A stretch of 64,000 nt of DNA from Sweltsa coloradensis (GCA_024449915.1 JAMZAV010001053.1:62001-126000); one strand, 5' to 3'; positions 32,363-44,440 are shown, counted from the first letter of the stretch. The notes: generated from the sequence alone by a model not told the origin. Numbers and translations are program-made.

Positions 32363-32718
32363 CGGTTTATTTGGAGGTCATAATGCACCACTCTAACCTA
32401 GGGGGGTGGGGGAGGAGGGTCCCATGCTGGACAGAACCAGCCACGGGTAAGGAGAGGAACGGGGGGTTCTCACGTCGCGGTCGTCATTGTTTTTGTCATC
32501 GTTCATGGTGTCATTGTCGTCATCGTCGTCGAAGGGTCGTCAAGGGAAGAAGGCAAGGTCCCCGACGACGATTGCCAGAGCTCGCCTCTAGATACGGGGA
32601 GTAAAATACTACCCTTCATACTATCTGATATTTGCGAGGTGGACTTTTTCTCTTGAATCGCCTTGTACGATTAGCAGAGCCATGCTCTGGGCCAATTCTA
32701 CCCCGGGCTCAGACGGGG
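32363..32718 (-). mobile_element. SINE-1, near full length
   Basis: Lacks a few tail bases and otherwise runs to the head GGGCTCAGACGGGG. Only about 26 bp separate its head from the next LINE-A terminus. Confidence 0.85.
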
Positions 32719-32744
32719 AAATAATCCACGTTAATTGACAAAAA

Positions 32745-34760
32745 CGACGACGTGAGAAACTAGGGCGCTTCAACCGGTTAGGTCATATTGCGCCGCCTGT
32801 GAATGAAAGTAAATGAGAAGAGTTTATGCAGGTATGTTTGATGATTAGATTGTTTTCTAAGTGTATAAATAACAAAATAAATTGATGATGATGAAAGTAA
32901 TAGCAAAATAAAAGTTATGTATGTGAATGAAAATAAAGAAAAGAAAGGAATGTGTATGATGTGAATTAAATTTTGTTAAACAGAGAACTGTGGATGAGAA
33001 ATTTAGAAAAAATTTCGCCGTTATCATATAATCCTGTCAAATTAGAATTGTTGGAGGAAAAAATTGCGATGTAGCTGAATTTTTGCAGAGACCTTTCTCA
33101 AAGGATACTTATCAACATACTAAAACTCCCCTACAATCGGACTGGAGCTTCGGCCGCCATATTGGAAAATGGTGGCCAAAAAGTGTTTGTTATCGAATAT
33201 CTCCAAATTGGTTTGAGATAGACAAAATATCTCAATGGCAAAAATATTCCCCATTTAATTCCCTACAAAACAGGTGTCGTCTATAGTTTTGGTAGGGGCA
33301 AAGGTTACGTCACAAAACCGTGGTTTATATGTTGCTTATTGGAGTACCAGCTTATTTCCAAATTTTCACGCCCAGCATCAAACAATGCCCGGTAAATCCG
33401 TAAGAAATCGATTTAAATACAAAAGGACTTTTTTACGGGGTTCATGAAAGCTTCCATTAGTATTTTAAAAAATCAGGTCTGCGAAATCGAATTTTGCATT
33501 TACCGGAATTTGTTTTTTTCCGTTGTTGGCATTTCCTCAAAAATGCCATATTTTACTGTCCATTATTAAGCACTAAATAGCATTGGACGAAAAATTCTTT
33601 CTACGCACATTGAAATGACTTAAATAATGATCCGATTACAACCAAAGTTTAAATCCAATATGGCTGATAATTTCTAATATTCACAATATGAATACTGTTT
33701 TCGTGCTGTTTTTACACTCTTTTTGTTACATAATTCACTTTGATGTTGTGGATATAAGGAATTAGCAGCCATATTGGATTTAAACTTTGGTTGTAATCGG
33801 ATCATTATTTGAGTCATTTCAATGTGCGTAGGAAGAATTTTTCCTCCAATGCTATTTAGTGCTTAATAATGGACAGTCAAAAAGGGCATTTTTGAGGAAA
33901 TGCCAACAATGGAAAACCCAAATTTCGGTAAATGCAAAATTCGATTTCGCAGACCTGATTTTTTTAAATACTAATGGAAGCTTTTATGAACCCCGTACAA
34001 AAGTCCTTTTGTATTTAAATCGATTTCTTACGGATTTACCGGGCATTGTTTGATGCTGGGCGTGAAAATTTGGAAATAAGCTGGTACTCCAATGAGCAAC
34101 ATATAAACCACGATTTTGTGACGTAACCTTTGCCCCTACCAAAACTATAGATGGCACCTGTTTTGTAGGGAATTAAATGGGGAATATTTTTGCCATTGAG
34201 ATATTTTATCTATCTCAAACCAATTTGGAGATATTCGATAACAAACACCTTTTGGCCGCCATTTTCTAATATGGCGGCCAGTCCGATTGTAGGGGAGTTT
34301 TAATATGTTGATAAGTATCCTTTAAGGAAGGTCTCTGCAAAAATTCAGCGACATCGCAATTTTTTCCTCCAAACGTCAATATACGATCTCATTTGACAGG
34401 ATTAATATGAATATGGTAGAAGTTCTTCATATGATTGGGAGAGATCAAATCACGTGCGCAAGGCATTATATATGGTACATTCTGCTAGCATATGAAGAAC
34501 GGTTAAAGGTACATCACATGTGTCACATATGGGAATAACCTTTGATATTCGTGAGTGAGACATGTGTGGCCTATACGAATTCTAGACAATACCACATCTT
34601 CTTTACGTGAGAGTCGAGACGTAGGTGGAAGAATTATATAAGTCAATGTGGGCATCACACTACGCAATTTGTTATTTTGCAACACTTCCCTAGGTGCTTG
34701 TGGCAAATCCAACAATCTTTTCATGAATACACTCTCACGTCTTCTCACGTCGTAGTCGGC
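32745..34760 (-). mobile_element. LINE-A 3' end split by a 1.37-kb palindromic element
   Basis: The left part (terminus, 3'UTR) runs 32745-33029 and the right part from 34404. The minus frame 34503-34769 includes KEDVVLSRIRIGHTCLTHEY, the same C-terminal block as the copy at 23.5 kb, with an added upstream stretch (LRSVMPTLTYIILPPTSRL). This copy therefore reaches further 5' than the others. Confidence 0.88.
33030..34403. mobile_element. Near-perfect palindromic (foldback) element, 1374 bp
   Basis: AATCCTGTCAAAT begins the left arm and its inverse ends the right arm. The symmetry centre is at 33716 and the arms pair over almost their whole length (for example GTAGGGGCAAAGGTTACGTC at 33291 against 34118-34139). 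No coding capacity; frames inside are shadows. It is inserted in LINE-A near the GTTATCATAT sequence. Confidence 0.92.
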
Positions 34761-34925
34761 ATCGTCCATGTCATCGTTCGTGTTGTCATAGTTGTCGTCG
34801 TCGGGGAGGTCCGTTAAATAAAGGAAGAAAGGTCCGCGACGACTTCCACCAGAGCTTGCCTCTAGTTTCAGGGATTACTCCCCTTACTGCTAGCTGATGT
34901 TTGCGAGATGGACTTTTCCTCGCAA
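34745..34925 (-). mobile_element. SINE-1, internal fragment
   Basis: Begins at CTCACGTCGTAGTCGGC and runs to TTTGCGAGATGGAC. The 3' tail half is missing. Confidence 0.65.
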
Positions 34926-35182
34926 GTTTAGTATTCTTAATATAATTGAATGTATTTAACCAAATGATGACCTAAATACATAAGCAAAAAGCTTTATGGA
35001 ATGTTGGTGCTAGACTACGGTCCCGTTGTAAATAAATATCAAATTATATACAATTTATTTATTTATTTTTAAATGAGTTATGGTGTGTTTGATGATTTTA
35101 TCGCTTTCTAAGTTTATATAAATGAAAATAAAATTTGTAATAAGCCCTTAAACATTTCCAATACAACGACACATTGTAGAGT
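34926..35182. other. AT-rich, LINE-A-like scraps only
   Basis: GTGTGTTTGATGATTTTATCGC near 35085 resembles LINE-A 3'UTR. Nothing else identified. Confidence 0.35.
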
Positions 35183-35560
35183 TTTTTTGTGATTAAGGAC
35201 GCGTCAACCGTTAGGTCATACAATGCGTCACTCTAGCCTATGGGATATGGGGACGATGGACCCATGCTGGTCAGAACCAGCCACGGAGAAGGGGACGAAA
35301 GAGGGTTCTCACGTCGCGGTCGTCATCGTCTTGGTCATCGTTCGTTTTGTCATTGTCATTGTCATCGGGGAGGTCGTCAAGTTAAGGGGGAGGTGTCCCC
35401 GACGACAATTGCACCAGAGCTCTTCTCTAGTTTCGGGGAGTTATATACCCCGCTCTAATAAGCTGATGTTTGTGCAAGGTGGCCTTTTTCTCTTCAATCG
35501 CCTTTTAATTATATCAGATTAATGCTTTTGGCCAATTCTTCACCGGACTCAGACGGTTGC
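35183..35560 (-). mobile_element. SINE-1, near full length
   Basis: Tail to a diverged head (GACTCAGACGG). The LINE-A terminus follows about 30 bp later. Confidence 0.82.
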
Positions 35561-35767
35561 ATTGAAAGTTGCCTTACCTACACAAAATAAAACAATTACG
35601 TGGATAACTAGGGCTCTTCAATCGGTTAGGCGAAGTGAGTATAGCGACGGCCTCGGGTTAAGTCATATGACACCACCTGTGATATTGGAAGCTAATGAAA
35701 TGAGTTGATGGTGTGTTTGATGATTATGTTGTTTTCTTATAGTTTATTAACAAGAAAATGTGAAAAA

Positions 35768-36202
35768 TGTGGCTCGTTGGTCTTGTGGTTAGCGTATCTG
35801 CTTGCAATGCAAAAGATCCAGGGTTCGATTCCTGCTAAAGTCAGAAGTTTTTTAACTTCTGATTTGGACTTAAGTCCATAGTTCGTTTCTTAGGAGTTTG
35901 TAAACGGTGACTTTGGAGCCGTCCTAGCAACGAAGCACATAATAAATTTCAGAGTTGTTCTGAATCGGCCTTGTTGATTCTGGCGTTGATTCGCGGGTGT
36001 CCGCACTGTCCATACCACTGATTGCTATATTTCCTATTAAAAATATCGATCTTTGGTTGGTTATCGCTCACTCGTCGATTGCGTCGGGGCCTGCAGGGTT
36101 GGCTTGGTCGCTTTGATTTAAAGTCCCCCACTGAAAATCAGTTATATAACTGAGTGGGTAGACTCGAAATAAAATTTATTTATTTATTTATTTATTTATT
36201 AA
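35768..36202 (+). mobile_element. tRNA-derived SINE with (ATTT)n tail
   Basis: The head has an A-box-like TGGTCTTGTGGTTAGC and a B box GGGTTCGATTCC with tRNA spacing, but the anticodon stem does not pair, so it is not a tRNA gene. The tail region (CAGGGTTGGCTTGGTCGC, CCCACTGAAAATCAG) is shared with 55.85-55.96 kb and ends in an ATTT microsatellite, as in L2/CR1-mobilised SINEs. Confidence 0.75.
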
Positions 36203-36340
36203 TGGTGATGAAAGTCATTGCAAAACAATAGTAATTTATCTGAATGCAAATAAATAAATAAAGGAAAAGTGTCTGATGTGAATTAAATTTAGCTGAATAA
36301 ATTACTTTGAATAAGTAATTTAGAAGGTTTGTCGACGTTT

Positions 36341-37115
36341 TTGGATGAGCGTAGCGAGCGAAGCAAAGATTCCATTTCACTACACTGGAGAAAAAAATCC
36401 GGAATGTTTTTTTTTTTTTTTCTTTTTTTTTTGTATTTTTGTGTGTTTGTTAACACGATTCCGGCTAAACCGATACTCCGATTGCGATGAAATTTTATGG
36501 AGGCCTTCGAAATCTCTGAACTTAGAACTGCCACGTTTTTGAGCGCAATCGGGAAAATTTTTCTTATAAAAAACGCAATTTTACGATTTTTTTCTATTTT
36601 TAAAAAAATTCTTCGACTTATAACACTTACATGCTTTATCCGATTGTAATGATTTTTTATTAGAACCTTATTTTATAAATTAAGATATTCGTGTGAAATT
36701 TGAGCTTAATCGAAACATTATTTCTCATGAAAATCGAAATTTTACGGTTTTTTTTCTTTTTTAAAACAATTGTTTGACATATAACACCTACATGCTTTAT
36801 CCTATTGTAATGATTTTTTTATAGAACCTTAATTTAATGAATTAATATACTCGTGTAAAATTTGAGCGCAATTGAAAAATTATTTCTTATGAAAATTGCA
36901 ATTTTACGATTTTTTCTTTTTTAAAATTACGTAAAAATTATGATTTATTAAAAAAATTAAGTTAATTTTTAATTTAATTTAATTTAATTTAAAAAAAAAT
37001 TTCGAATAAGTAATGATTTTTTCACAGAACAACAGAAAATCCGCGTAACTCAATGCAGCTCAATGCACCAATTACGCTCATCCAACAACGCGGCGGGACT
37101 TAAGCGTTTTCCTAG
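36341..37115 (+). mobile_element. HINE/DINE-1-like (Helentron-associated) element, copy 1
   Basis: Begins TTGGATGAGCG. The inverse CGCTCATCCAA lies about 35 bp before the 3' end, followed by an ACGC...GCGT hairpin region and terminal CTAG before T. Inside are degenerate ~165-bp tandem units (CTTATAACACYTACATGCTT, CGATTGTAATGATTTTT, GTGAAATTTGAGC). Subterminal inverted repeats, internal tandem units and a 3' hairpin match the HINE/DINE-1 plan. Confidence 0.6.
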
Positions 37116-37254
37116 TCATATTATATAAGGTTCTTCATATGATTGGGAGAGATCGAGATGCGTAAGGCATCGTTATCGTACATTCAGCTATCACATGATG
37201 TATGGTTAAAGGTACATCACATGTGTCACATCTTATAGGGATATTAACCCACTT

Positions 37255-37745
37255 AATAAAAAATATATGTTTCATTCAGGCTGGCTAACTTTAAATTTAG
37301 ATAGTAACTGAAAATTGATGGGTCCACCATTGACCCCCAAAAATATGTCAAACTGTATTTTTCGATGTTGGTCCCATCGGCAAAAATCTCTCATAAGAAA
37401 TAACATGGGACGAACTTTATGCACCGTGACCTTGTAGGATTTTGATCTAAAAAAGATATGTCTTTGTTGACGTACTCTAGATACTTTTCTGTAAATCCTC
37501 TACATTTTGATTTGTAATATAGGCAAGTGGTTCGGACAAAATATGCTGAATATCAAGAAGGGGTGTGATTTTAGAATGCATATTTTTACGTGTTTGAGTG
37601 TTAAATTTGTGCCCAGTTTCAAGACACGATGTTATAAATTGCCATTTTATGCTTAAAGGAGGATAAAGCCGATTTATTAAATTTCCCGATACGAAAAATT
37701 TCGCTATTTTCTTATTTTTTTTAAATTTGAGTAAAATCACAGAAA
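37255..37745 (-). repeat. Dispersed repeat D, copy 1, with conserved minus-strand frame
   Basis: Homologous to 55060-55545. The minus frame 37477-37740 includes TQTRKNMHSKITPLLDIQHI, LSEPLAYITNQNVEDLQKS; the 55-kb copy has TQTRKNMPSKTTPFLGNQHI, VTEPLAQITKQN. I do not recognise the family. It may be a transposon coding remnant or simply a non-coding repeat with a shared open frame. Confidence 0.55.
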
Positions 37746-38454
37746 CAAGATATATTTTTTAAATGATCATTTTAGTTTAGTATTATGCCATAGATTATGT
37801 GATAAAAATATTTTTTGGGATATAATAGCCCTTTTAAGAGCTAGCCGTGACCTAGACGTGTGTTTCCGATCAAACTTGTGACCGCATTATTTAAAAGCGT
37901 CAAGTTGTATTGATCAAAGACTATGTTTCTCTTTCTTCTCCAGGGTTATTCGCTGCCCCTATACGTAGTTCGCGGTTAGTAGGACGTCTTCCTCCAAGAA
38001 AAGGTTACACCCACGGGAGAGTTTCCTGACTAACCAATCCCAGAAGATAGTGAGGGTTTTAAGATCATTTGTTCGGAGTTGGTATCACCCCAAATCTGTG
38101 CTCTGTTTTGGTATCCATAATAATTTTGACTAAAGGATTTACTTAAATTACGATAAGAAAATATATTACTAAATTATTTACCAATAGTTTACAATAATAT
38201 AATTATATCATATTATTCTTTCCGGTCTATTTCTGGCGGGAGATTTGTGTCGACTGGATCTAGTTCGATCCGCCGTTTGTTTATGTTTTTTGTTTTTTTG
38301 TTTTGTTAAGTATTGGTGAATCCAATTATTTTATTTGACTTGGCAAATTAATAAGAATATAGCTCCTAATGTATTTTGAGTTTATCAAGTGAATACCCAA
38401 TCATACTTCGTATATTTTATTTTGACTATGGAGCCGAGTACATCGTATAAAGGC
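37746..38454. other. No recognised feature
   Basis: No frame, RNA or repeat match was found over about 700 bp. Confidence 0.4.
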
Positions 38455-39342
38455 CAGGGCCCACTAGATACTTATGCTAAGCTGCTGTAAGCTGGGTCTT
38501 CTCACCAGATGTAAACAAACCGCCATTTTATATCTTAGCGAGTGCTTTAAAAATAATCTGAAGCGCTCCGAACACGCTCTGTAATATTATCCGTAGCAGA
38601 ATGTGCTATGTTTTTGTTTTTTTTGACAGATCATGAACAGCAAGGATTTGGCATTGTGGATTATTACCATTGTTACTTTTGTATTTAGCTAGATTGTAGT
38701 AACAACTCCACGTTAAAAGATAGTGTGTGCATAAGCCTAGGCTATCTAGACTTTGTGTGGGATTTTTCATAGACCAAGGCCTAGACCTTACCCAATAAAG
38801 CGTTCGTGTAGCCTGGGGATTAGGCCCCTAGGCATAAGTCGACGTAGAGCTTAGGTCTGGAGGTTAGGCCCTAGGCTTAGATCAGATTCAAGTTCAAGTT
38901 TGATTAAAATGAATCATTAGGTTTTGGTTAATATATAATACAAGTATGGCTTGGGCTCATCTTTATCTCACCAACCACATCAATGCTGTTTGCCTCGGCC
39001 CCTATTATGCAAATGAAAATTTAGGTATGAAGTTGAAAGATATTAAAATTATTTACATCACATGTTACTTGCAAATATAATAATCAAAGAATATATAAGT
39101 GGTAGCCTATTTATGTATTTATTGCATTCAAATGTGCGACCGACTTCTGAAATTGACGTGCTGCTGAAGTTTGCTGTTTGTTTACAAAATCTCTGTAAGG
39201 TCCGTTGGATAATGTGTGCGCGCGCTCAGTAGACACATTATCAAGTGGGCCTTGACTTCAAGATATAAAATGGCGCTTATACATTGTGGAAGTACAAACG
39301 AAGACCCACCTTACAGCAGCTGTTAGGTATCTAGTGGGCCCT
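38455..39342. mobile_element. hAT-like non-autonomous element with CAGGG ends
   Basis: The left end CAGGGCCCACTAGATAC...AGCTGCTGTAAG and AGATG-TAAACAAACCGCC are mirrored near 39230-39342 (AAATGGCG, GAAGACCCACCTTACAGCAG, GGTATCTAGTGGGCCCTG). No transposase. The right end is extended by a tandem array of the terminal sequence. Confidence 0.65.
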
Positions 39343-39478
39343 GCTGACAGCAGCTTTTAGGTATCTAGTGGGCCCTGCTGACAGCAGCTTTTAGGTATCT
39401 AGTGGGCCCTGCTGACAGCAGCTGTTAGGTATCTAGTGGGCCCTGCTGACAGCAGCTGTTAGGTATCTAGTGGGCCCT
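39341..39478. repeat. 34-bp tandem repeat of the hAT-like terminus
   Basis: CTGCTGACAG recurs at 39341, 39375, 39409 and 39443. Each unit is CTGCTGACAGCAG (palindromic) plus TTAGGTATCTAGTGGGCC. Confidence 0.88.
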
Positions 39479-40107
39479 ATCTAGTGGACCCTGGGCAAGG
39501 TCTACTACACTCGAGCAACAGATGAGAGCTGTAAGGGGGATAAAATACTAGGATATTGCAAATCCGGATACCAGCGCAAAATTTGGCATGGGGGTAGATA
39601 AAAATATAAGAATTAAAAATCCCCCGGGAGGCAAGCAATATCCCACCCTCAAAACCCCCTAAATCATCCACTAAAATTGGAGTAATTCATAGCTCTAACC
39701 CAAATTAGAATTTTTATTTAAATAAGTTATTAAATTATGTTTAAATAAATGTGTTGTAACCCAATCGGCCTATTCTGATTTCCTAAACTACATTTTTTCA
39801 ACCCCTATCCTTAATAGTTTATATTTTTTAACCTTAATTACCAGCATTCACCGGTGAGGCACCTAATAAGTTATCAGCATGAACTTTGGTATGATGGTAC
39901 ATAATAATCTTTAAAATTATAATCCGTCGGGAGGCAAGCGATATTTCACGCTACTGTTACCTAACACCCTTCAAATTGGGAAAAACGTTAGTTTGATTTG
40001 ATACATTTTGAATATTTCAATTGCTGATTAAAATTATGTGAAAATGTGTTAATAGTCGAGTCAACAAATCATTCATAAAAAATTTAAATTTTTTTTACAA
40101 TCAACCT

Positions 40108-40240
40108 GACGGCGATGACGTGAGAAACTAGGGCGCTTCAACCGGTTAGGTTATATTGCGCCGCCTGTGATGTAAGTTAATGAAATTAATTTAGGGTCTT
40201 CCTGTAATTGATGGTTATATTGTTTTCTAAGTTAACGAAA
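40108..40240 (-). mobile_element. LINE-A tail (in duplication copy 1)
   Basis: GACGTGAGAAACTAGGGCGC terminus and short 3'UTR with GTAATTGATGG. It is the empty-site reference for the palindrome at 43.8 kb. Confidence 0.85.
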
Positions 40241-40242
40241 GG

Positions 40243-40585
40243 TTTTGTTTGTTTTGTTTATTTGGATTAAGGACGCGTCAACCGTTAATGCACCACTCTA
40301 ACCTAGGGGGCGAGGAGGGGCCCATGCTGGTCAGAACCTGCCACGGGTAAAGGGAGGAAAGGCCGAAAGGGGGGTTTCTCACGTCGCGGTCGTCATCGCC
40401 TTCAGGGGGTCGTCAAGGAAGGGGGCAAGGTCCCCGACGACGATTGTCAGAGCTCGCCTCTTGTTATTGGGAATATGTATACCTCCCAATACTTAGAAGG
40501 TTATGTCTGCGAGTTGGACTATATCTCTATCCTCGCATTTTAAGATTAGCAGATCCACGCTCTGGGACCTAATTCTACTCATAAG
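40243..40585 (-). mobile_element. SINE-1 (in duplication copy 1)
   Basis: Tail to head, with an altered head (GGGACCTAATTCTACTCATA) shared with the copy at 44.45 kb. Confidence 0.82.
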
Positions 40586-40599
40586 AGCCGACCAGCATG

Positions 40600-40800
40600 C
40601 CATTGAGACAAAGTGAGAAACTAGGGCGCTTCAACCGGTCATTCTGCGCCGCCTGTGATATTCTTATCGTGATAAAATGAGTTTGTTTTGTGCTTGATGA
40701 TTATTTTAAATGATTGAAAAAGCTTAAGAAATTAATAAAAATAAGACATGTTATTTGAATGATTTATATTTGGTTATTCATTTTTTGTTTTATTTTATTT
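40600..40800 (-). mobile_element. LINE-A tail
   Basis: GTGAGAAACTAGGGCGCTTC with GGTTAGGTCATA shortened to GGTCA. The paired copy is at 45.26 kb. Confidence 0.75.
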
Positions 40801-40804
40801 TAGA

Positions 40805-41875
40805 TATCATAATGCACCACTCTAACCTAAGGAATTGTTTTTTAAATCTATTTGGACTAAGGGCGCGTCAACCGTTATGTCTTAATGAGCACTCTGGCCC
40901 AAGGGATGATAAAAATTTGGTTTGTTTGAATTAAGGGCGCCTTAACCGTTAGGTCTAAATGCTCCACTCTAGCCTAGGGGATAAGGTTGGGGGGGGGGGA
41001 AGGTGGGGCCCATGCTGGTCAGAACCAGCCACGGGTAAGGGGTGGAAAGTGGGTTCTCACGTCGCGGTCGTCATTGACTTCGTCATCGTTTGTGGTGTCA
41101 TTGTCGTCATCGTCGACGAAGGGTCGTCAAGGGGAGGAGGCAAGGTTCCCGACGACGATTGCCAGTGCTTGCCTCTATTTTCGGGGAGTAAAATACTACC
41201 CTTCATACTAGCTGATGTTTACGAGGGGGACTTTGTTTTAATCGCCTTTTACGATTAGCAGAGCCATGCTCTGGGCCAATTCTTCCCCGGGCCCGGACGG
41301 GGGTAGGATTAAGAGCGCTTCAAACGTTCGATAATAATGCGCCACTTTAGCCTAGGGGAAATGGGGAGGCAAGCCCATGCTGGTCAGAACCAACCACGGG
41401 TAAGGAAAGGAAAAGGGGGTTTTCTCACGTCGTGGTTGTCATTGTCTTTGTCATCGTTCGTTGTGTCATTGTCATCGTCGTCGGGGAGGTCGTCAAGGGG
41501 ACGGGGAGGGGTCCCCGACGACGACCACCAGAGCTCGACTCTAGTTTCAGGGCGTTCAACTCCCATAATTACTAGCTGATGTCAGCGAGATGGACTTTGT
41601 CTCTTTCCTCGCATTTGACGACGTGAAGAGCCATCTCTGGGCCAAGTCCTACCCCAGGCCTAGACGAGTGAACCAGCCAGGGCAGGGGGAGGTAAGGGGA
41701 GGTTCTCACATCGTGGTCGAACTCGTCTTTGTCAACGTTCGTGTTATTGTTAATTGTAATTAAGGGCGCGTCAACCGTTAGGTCATAATGCACTACTGAA
41801 GCCTAGGAGACATGGGGAGGACAGACATGTGTTAGACAGAACCAGCCACAGGCGGGTAGGAATGTGGGGTGTAAA
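40805..41875 (-). mobile_element. Cluster of SINE-1 copies
   Basis: Tail scraps at about 40805-40835 and 40840-40912. Near-complete copies at about 40915-41307 and 41308-41668 (the latter's tail diverged to AAGAGCGCTTCAAACG). Partial copies at about 41672-41755 and 41755-41875. All have the same orientation, in tail-to-head succession. Confidence 0.75.
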
Positions 41876-42236
41876 ACTATTTTAACAGTAGTCTAAATAA
41901 TAAACGTTCACTGAATGGCGTCAAGAGAAAATGCCAATGCTACAAAGCTTATAGTTTCGACGAGTAAAAATGTGAACCAAGTGAAGAATCCAACCTCTAT
42001 TTGCTACATCCTTGCTGTATGATATCTCAATGTACACTGTTCTTGTAAAAATATTAATAAATAGTAAGTATTTTTTAAAACAATATCTGGCTAAATGTAC
42101 GTTCACAGAACCAAACGCGTCTTTCTTGTCCGAGAAAATGTAAAAACAAATGAAAGTGCGACAAGATGCGACAATGTTTCTTCCACCGCCTTGTTGACGG
42201 AGAATTTCAAGGTTCCTAACCCCTGTTGACATGGGC
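41876..42236. other. No recognised feature
   Basis: Between the SINE cluster and the hairpin satellite. No family or frame identified. Confidence 0.4.
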
Positions 42237-43095
42237 AAGGTCCAGGGTCCACTAGATACTTATGCTGAGCTGCTGACAGCAGCTGTTAGGTATCTAGTGG
42301 ATACTGGGCAAGGTCCAGGGTCCACTAGATACTTATGCTGAGCTGCTGACAGCAGCTGTTAGGTATCTAGTGGACCCTGGGCAAGGTCCAGGGTCCACTA
42401 TTTGTTTGTTTATTTGGATTAAGGACGCGTCAACCGTTAGGTCATAATGCACCACTCTGGCCTAAGGGGGGGGGGAGGAGGGGCCTATGCTGGTCAGAAC
42501 CAGCCACGGGTAAGGGGTGGAAGGGGGATTTCTCACGTCGCGGTCGTCATCGTCTTTGTCATCGTTCGTTGTGTCATTGTCATCGTCGCCGGGGGGTCGT
42601 CAAGGGAAGGGGACAAGGTCCCCAACGACGATTGCCAGAGCTCGCTCACTTAAGTTTCGGAGAGAAAGATACTCCCCTCTTACTAGCTGATGTTTGCGAG
42701 GTGGACTTTTTCTCTTGAATCGCCTTTTACGATTAGCAGAGCCATGCAGGGTCCTACTAGATACTTATGCTAAGCTGCTGACAGCAGCTGTTAGGTATCT
42801 AGTGGACCCTGGGCAAGGTCCAGGGTCCACTAGATACTTATTCTGAGCTGCTGTCAGCAGCTGTTAGGTATCTAGTGGGCCCTGGGCAAGGTCCAGGGTC
42901 AACTAGATACTAATGCTGAGCTGCTGTCAGCTGTTAGGTATCTAGTGGACCCTGCTGACAGCAGCTGTTAGGTATCTAGTGGGCCCTGCTGACATGAGCT
43001 GTTAGGTATCTAGTAGACACTGCTGACAGCAGCTTTTAGGTATCTAGTGGGCCCTGCTGACAGCAGCTGTTAGGTATCTAGTGGGCCCTATCTAG
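42237..43095. repeat. Hairpin satellite (73-bp palindromic units, then 34-bp units)
   Basis: TCCAGGGTCCACTAGATAC and its inverse GTATCTAGTGGACCCTGG bracket AGCTGCTGACAGCAGCTG. Units start at 42241, 42314 and 42387 (73-bp period), resume after a SINE-1 at 42747, then change to the 34-bp type also seen at 39.34 kb. Each 73-bp unit is the two ends of the 38.4-kb hAT-like element joined with no interior. Confidence 0.85.
42400..42747 (-). mobile_element. SINE-1 inserted in the hairpin satellite
   Basis: Tail to AGCAGAGCCATG; the last head bases are missing. CAGGGTCCACTA before and CAGGGTCCTACTA after could be a target duplication, but the target is itself repetitive. Confidence 0.82.
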
Positions 43096-43689
43096 TGGAC
43101 CCTGGGCAAGGTCTACTACACTCGAGCAACAGATGAGAGCTGTAAAGGAGAAAAAATACTAGAATATTGGTAATTCGGATACAAGCGCGAAATTTGGCAT
43201 GGGGGTAGAGAAAAAAATAAGATTAAATATGTGCCGGGAGACAAGCAATATCTTACCCCCAACACCCCCTAAATCATCCCTAAAATTGGAGTAATTCATA
43301 GCTCTAACCCAAAATAAAATTTTTATTCAAATTAGTTATTAAATTATGTTTTAATGTGTTGTAACCCAATCGGCCTATTCTCAATTTCCTAATCTACTTT
43401 TTTTTAACCCCTATTTCTAATAGTTTATAATATTTTAACCTTAATTACCAGCATTCACAGGTGAGGCGCCTAATGACTTAACAGCATGAACTTTGGCATG
43501 ATGGTACATAATAATCTTAATAATTATAATTTGCCGGGAGGCAATCGATATTTCACCCCTGTTGTTCCCTACCACCCTTAACTTTGGGAAAAGGTTAGGT
43601 CCTATTTAATACATTTTGAATATTTCAATTGCTGATTAAAATCATGTGCCATCATTCATAAAAAAATAAAATACATTTCACATTCAACC

Positions 43690-44440
43690 TGACGTCGACG
43701 ACGTGATAAACTAGCGCGTTTCAACCGGTTAGGTTATATTGAGCCGCCTGTGATGAAAATTAATGAAATTAATTTAAAGGAATCCCTAGACCCAAATATG
43801 ATTTCTAAAGAATGCAGTAAAGACGTATGAAAAGTAAGTAGAATGTAAGAGGGGCTTAATAAAAGAGCGGATTATTTTTTTGAAATTTTTTTGACGGGAC
43901 ATAACCTCAGAATCAACAATTATATTCAAAATTACTGGAATCAGTTGCTCAAATTCAAAATTGAATTTTGAGCAGCGGTTTTTTGTATATTTTTTCTGCA
44001 CTCCTTTATCTACAACCTAAATAAAAGGATTTTTGGTTTTATATGATTTGTTGCGTTGCACAATTTTTTATTCGCCTGCCGGTAGAATTTCAAATTTTGT
44101 ACCGCTTAACGGAAAAAATCGTGCAACGCCTGAATCCATATAAATCCAATTATCCTTATATTTAGGTTGTAGATAAAGGAGTGTAGAAACATGATACAAA
44201 ACCCGCTGCTCAAAATTCAATTTTGAACTTGAGCAACTGATTCCAGTAATTTGAATATAATTGTTGATTCTGAGGTTATGTCCCGTCAAAAAAATTTCAA
44301 AAAAATAATCCGCTCTTTTATTAAGCCCCTCTTACATTCTACTTACTTTTCAGATGTCTTTACTGCATTCTTTAGAAATCATATTTGTGTCTAGGTAATT
44401 GATGGTTATATTGTTTTCTTAGTTAACAAAAGGCTTTGTT
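43690..44440 (-). mobile_element. LINE-A tail split by a palindromic element
   Basis: 43690-43786 and 44395-44440 join to match 40108-40240. Confidence 0.85.
43787..44394. mobile_element. Palindromic (foldback) element, 608 bp
   Basis: CTAGACCCAAATATGATTTC at the left mirrors AGAAATCATATTTGTGTCTAG at the right. The arms pair through TAAGAGGGGCTTAATAAAAG and GACGGGACATAACCTCAG to a centre near 44090. No coding capacity. Confidence 0.92.

Larger units (their letters stand above)
35590..37235 (-). mobile_element. LINE-A 3' end carrying two insertions
   Basis: Pieces lie at 35590-35762 (diverged tail and 3'UTR), about 36203-36340 (CAAAACAATAGTAATTTATC..., GTTTGTCGACGTT) and 37116-37235 (TTCTTCATATGATTGGGAGA, coding remnant). 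The first gap is a tRNA-derived SINE, the second a HINE-like element. Confidence 0.8.
39341..40840. repeat. Segmental duplication, copy 1
   Basis: Matches about 42955-45480 in the same orientation: terminal satellite, about 620 bp of unique sequence (AACAGATGAGAGCTGTAA..., two similar GGGAGGCAAGC blocks), LINE-A tail, SINE-1, second LINE-A tail. Shared order of independent insertions argues for duplication of a block rather than repeated insertion. Confidence 0.85.

Noticed and set aside
35768..35840. Functional tRNA gene
   Set aside because: A and B boxes fit, but the anticodon stem and acceptor stem do not pair, and a SINE body with ATTT tail follows.
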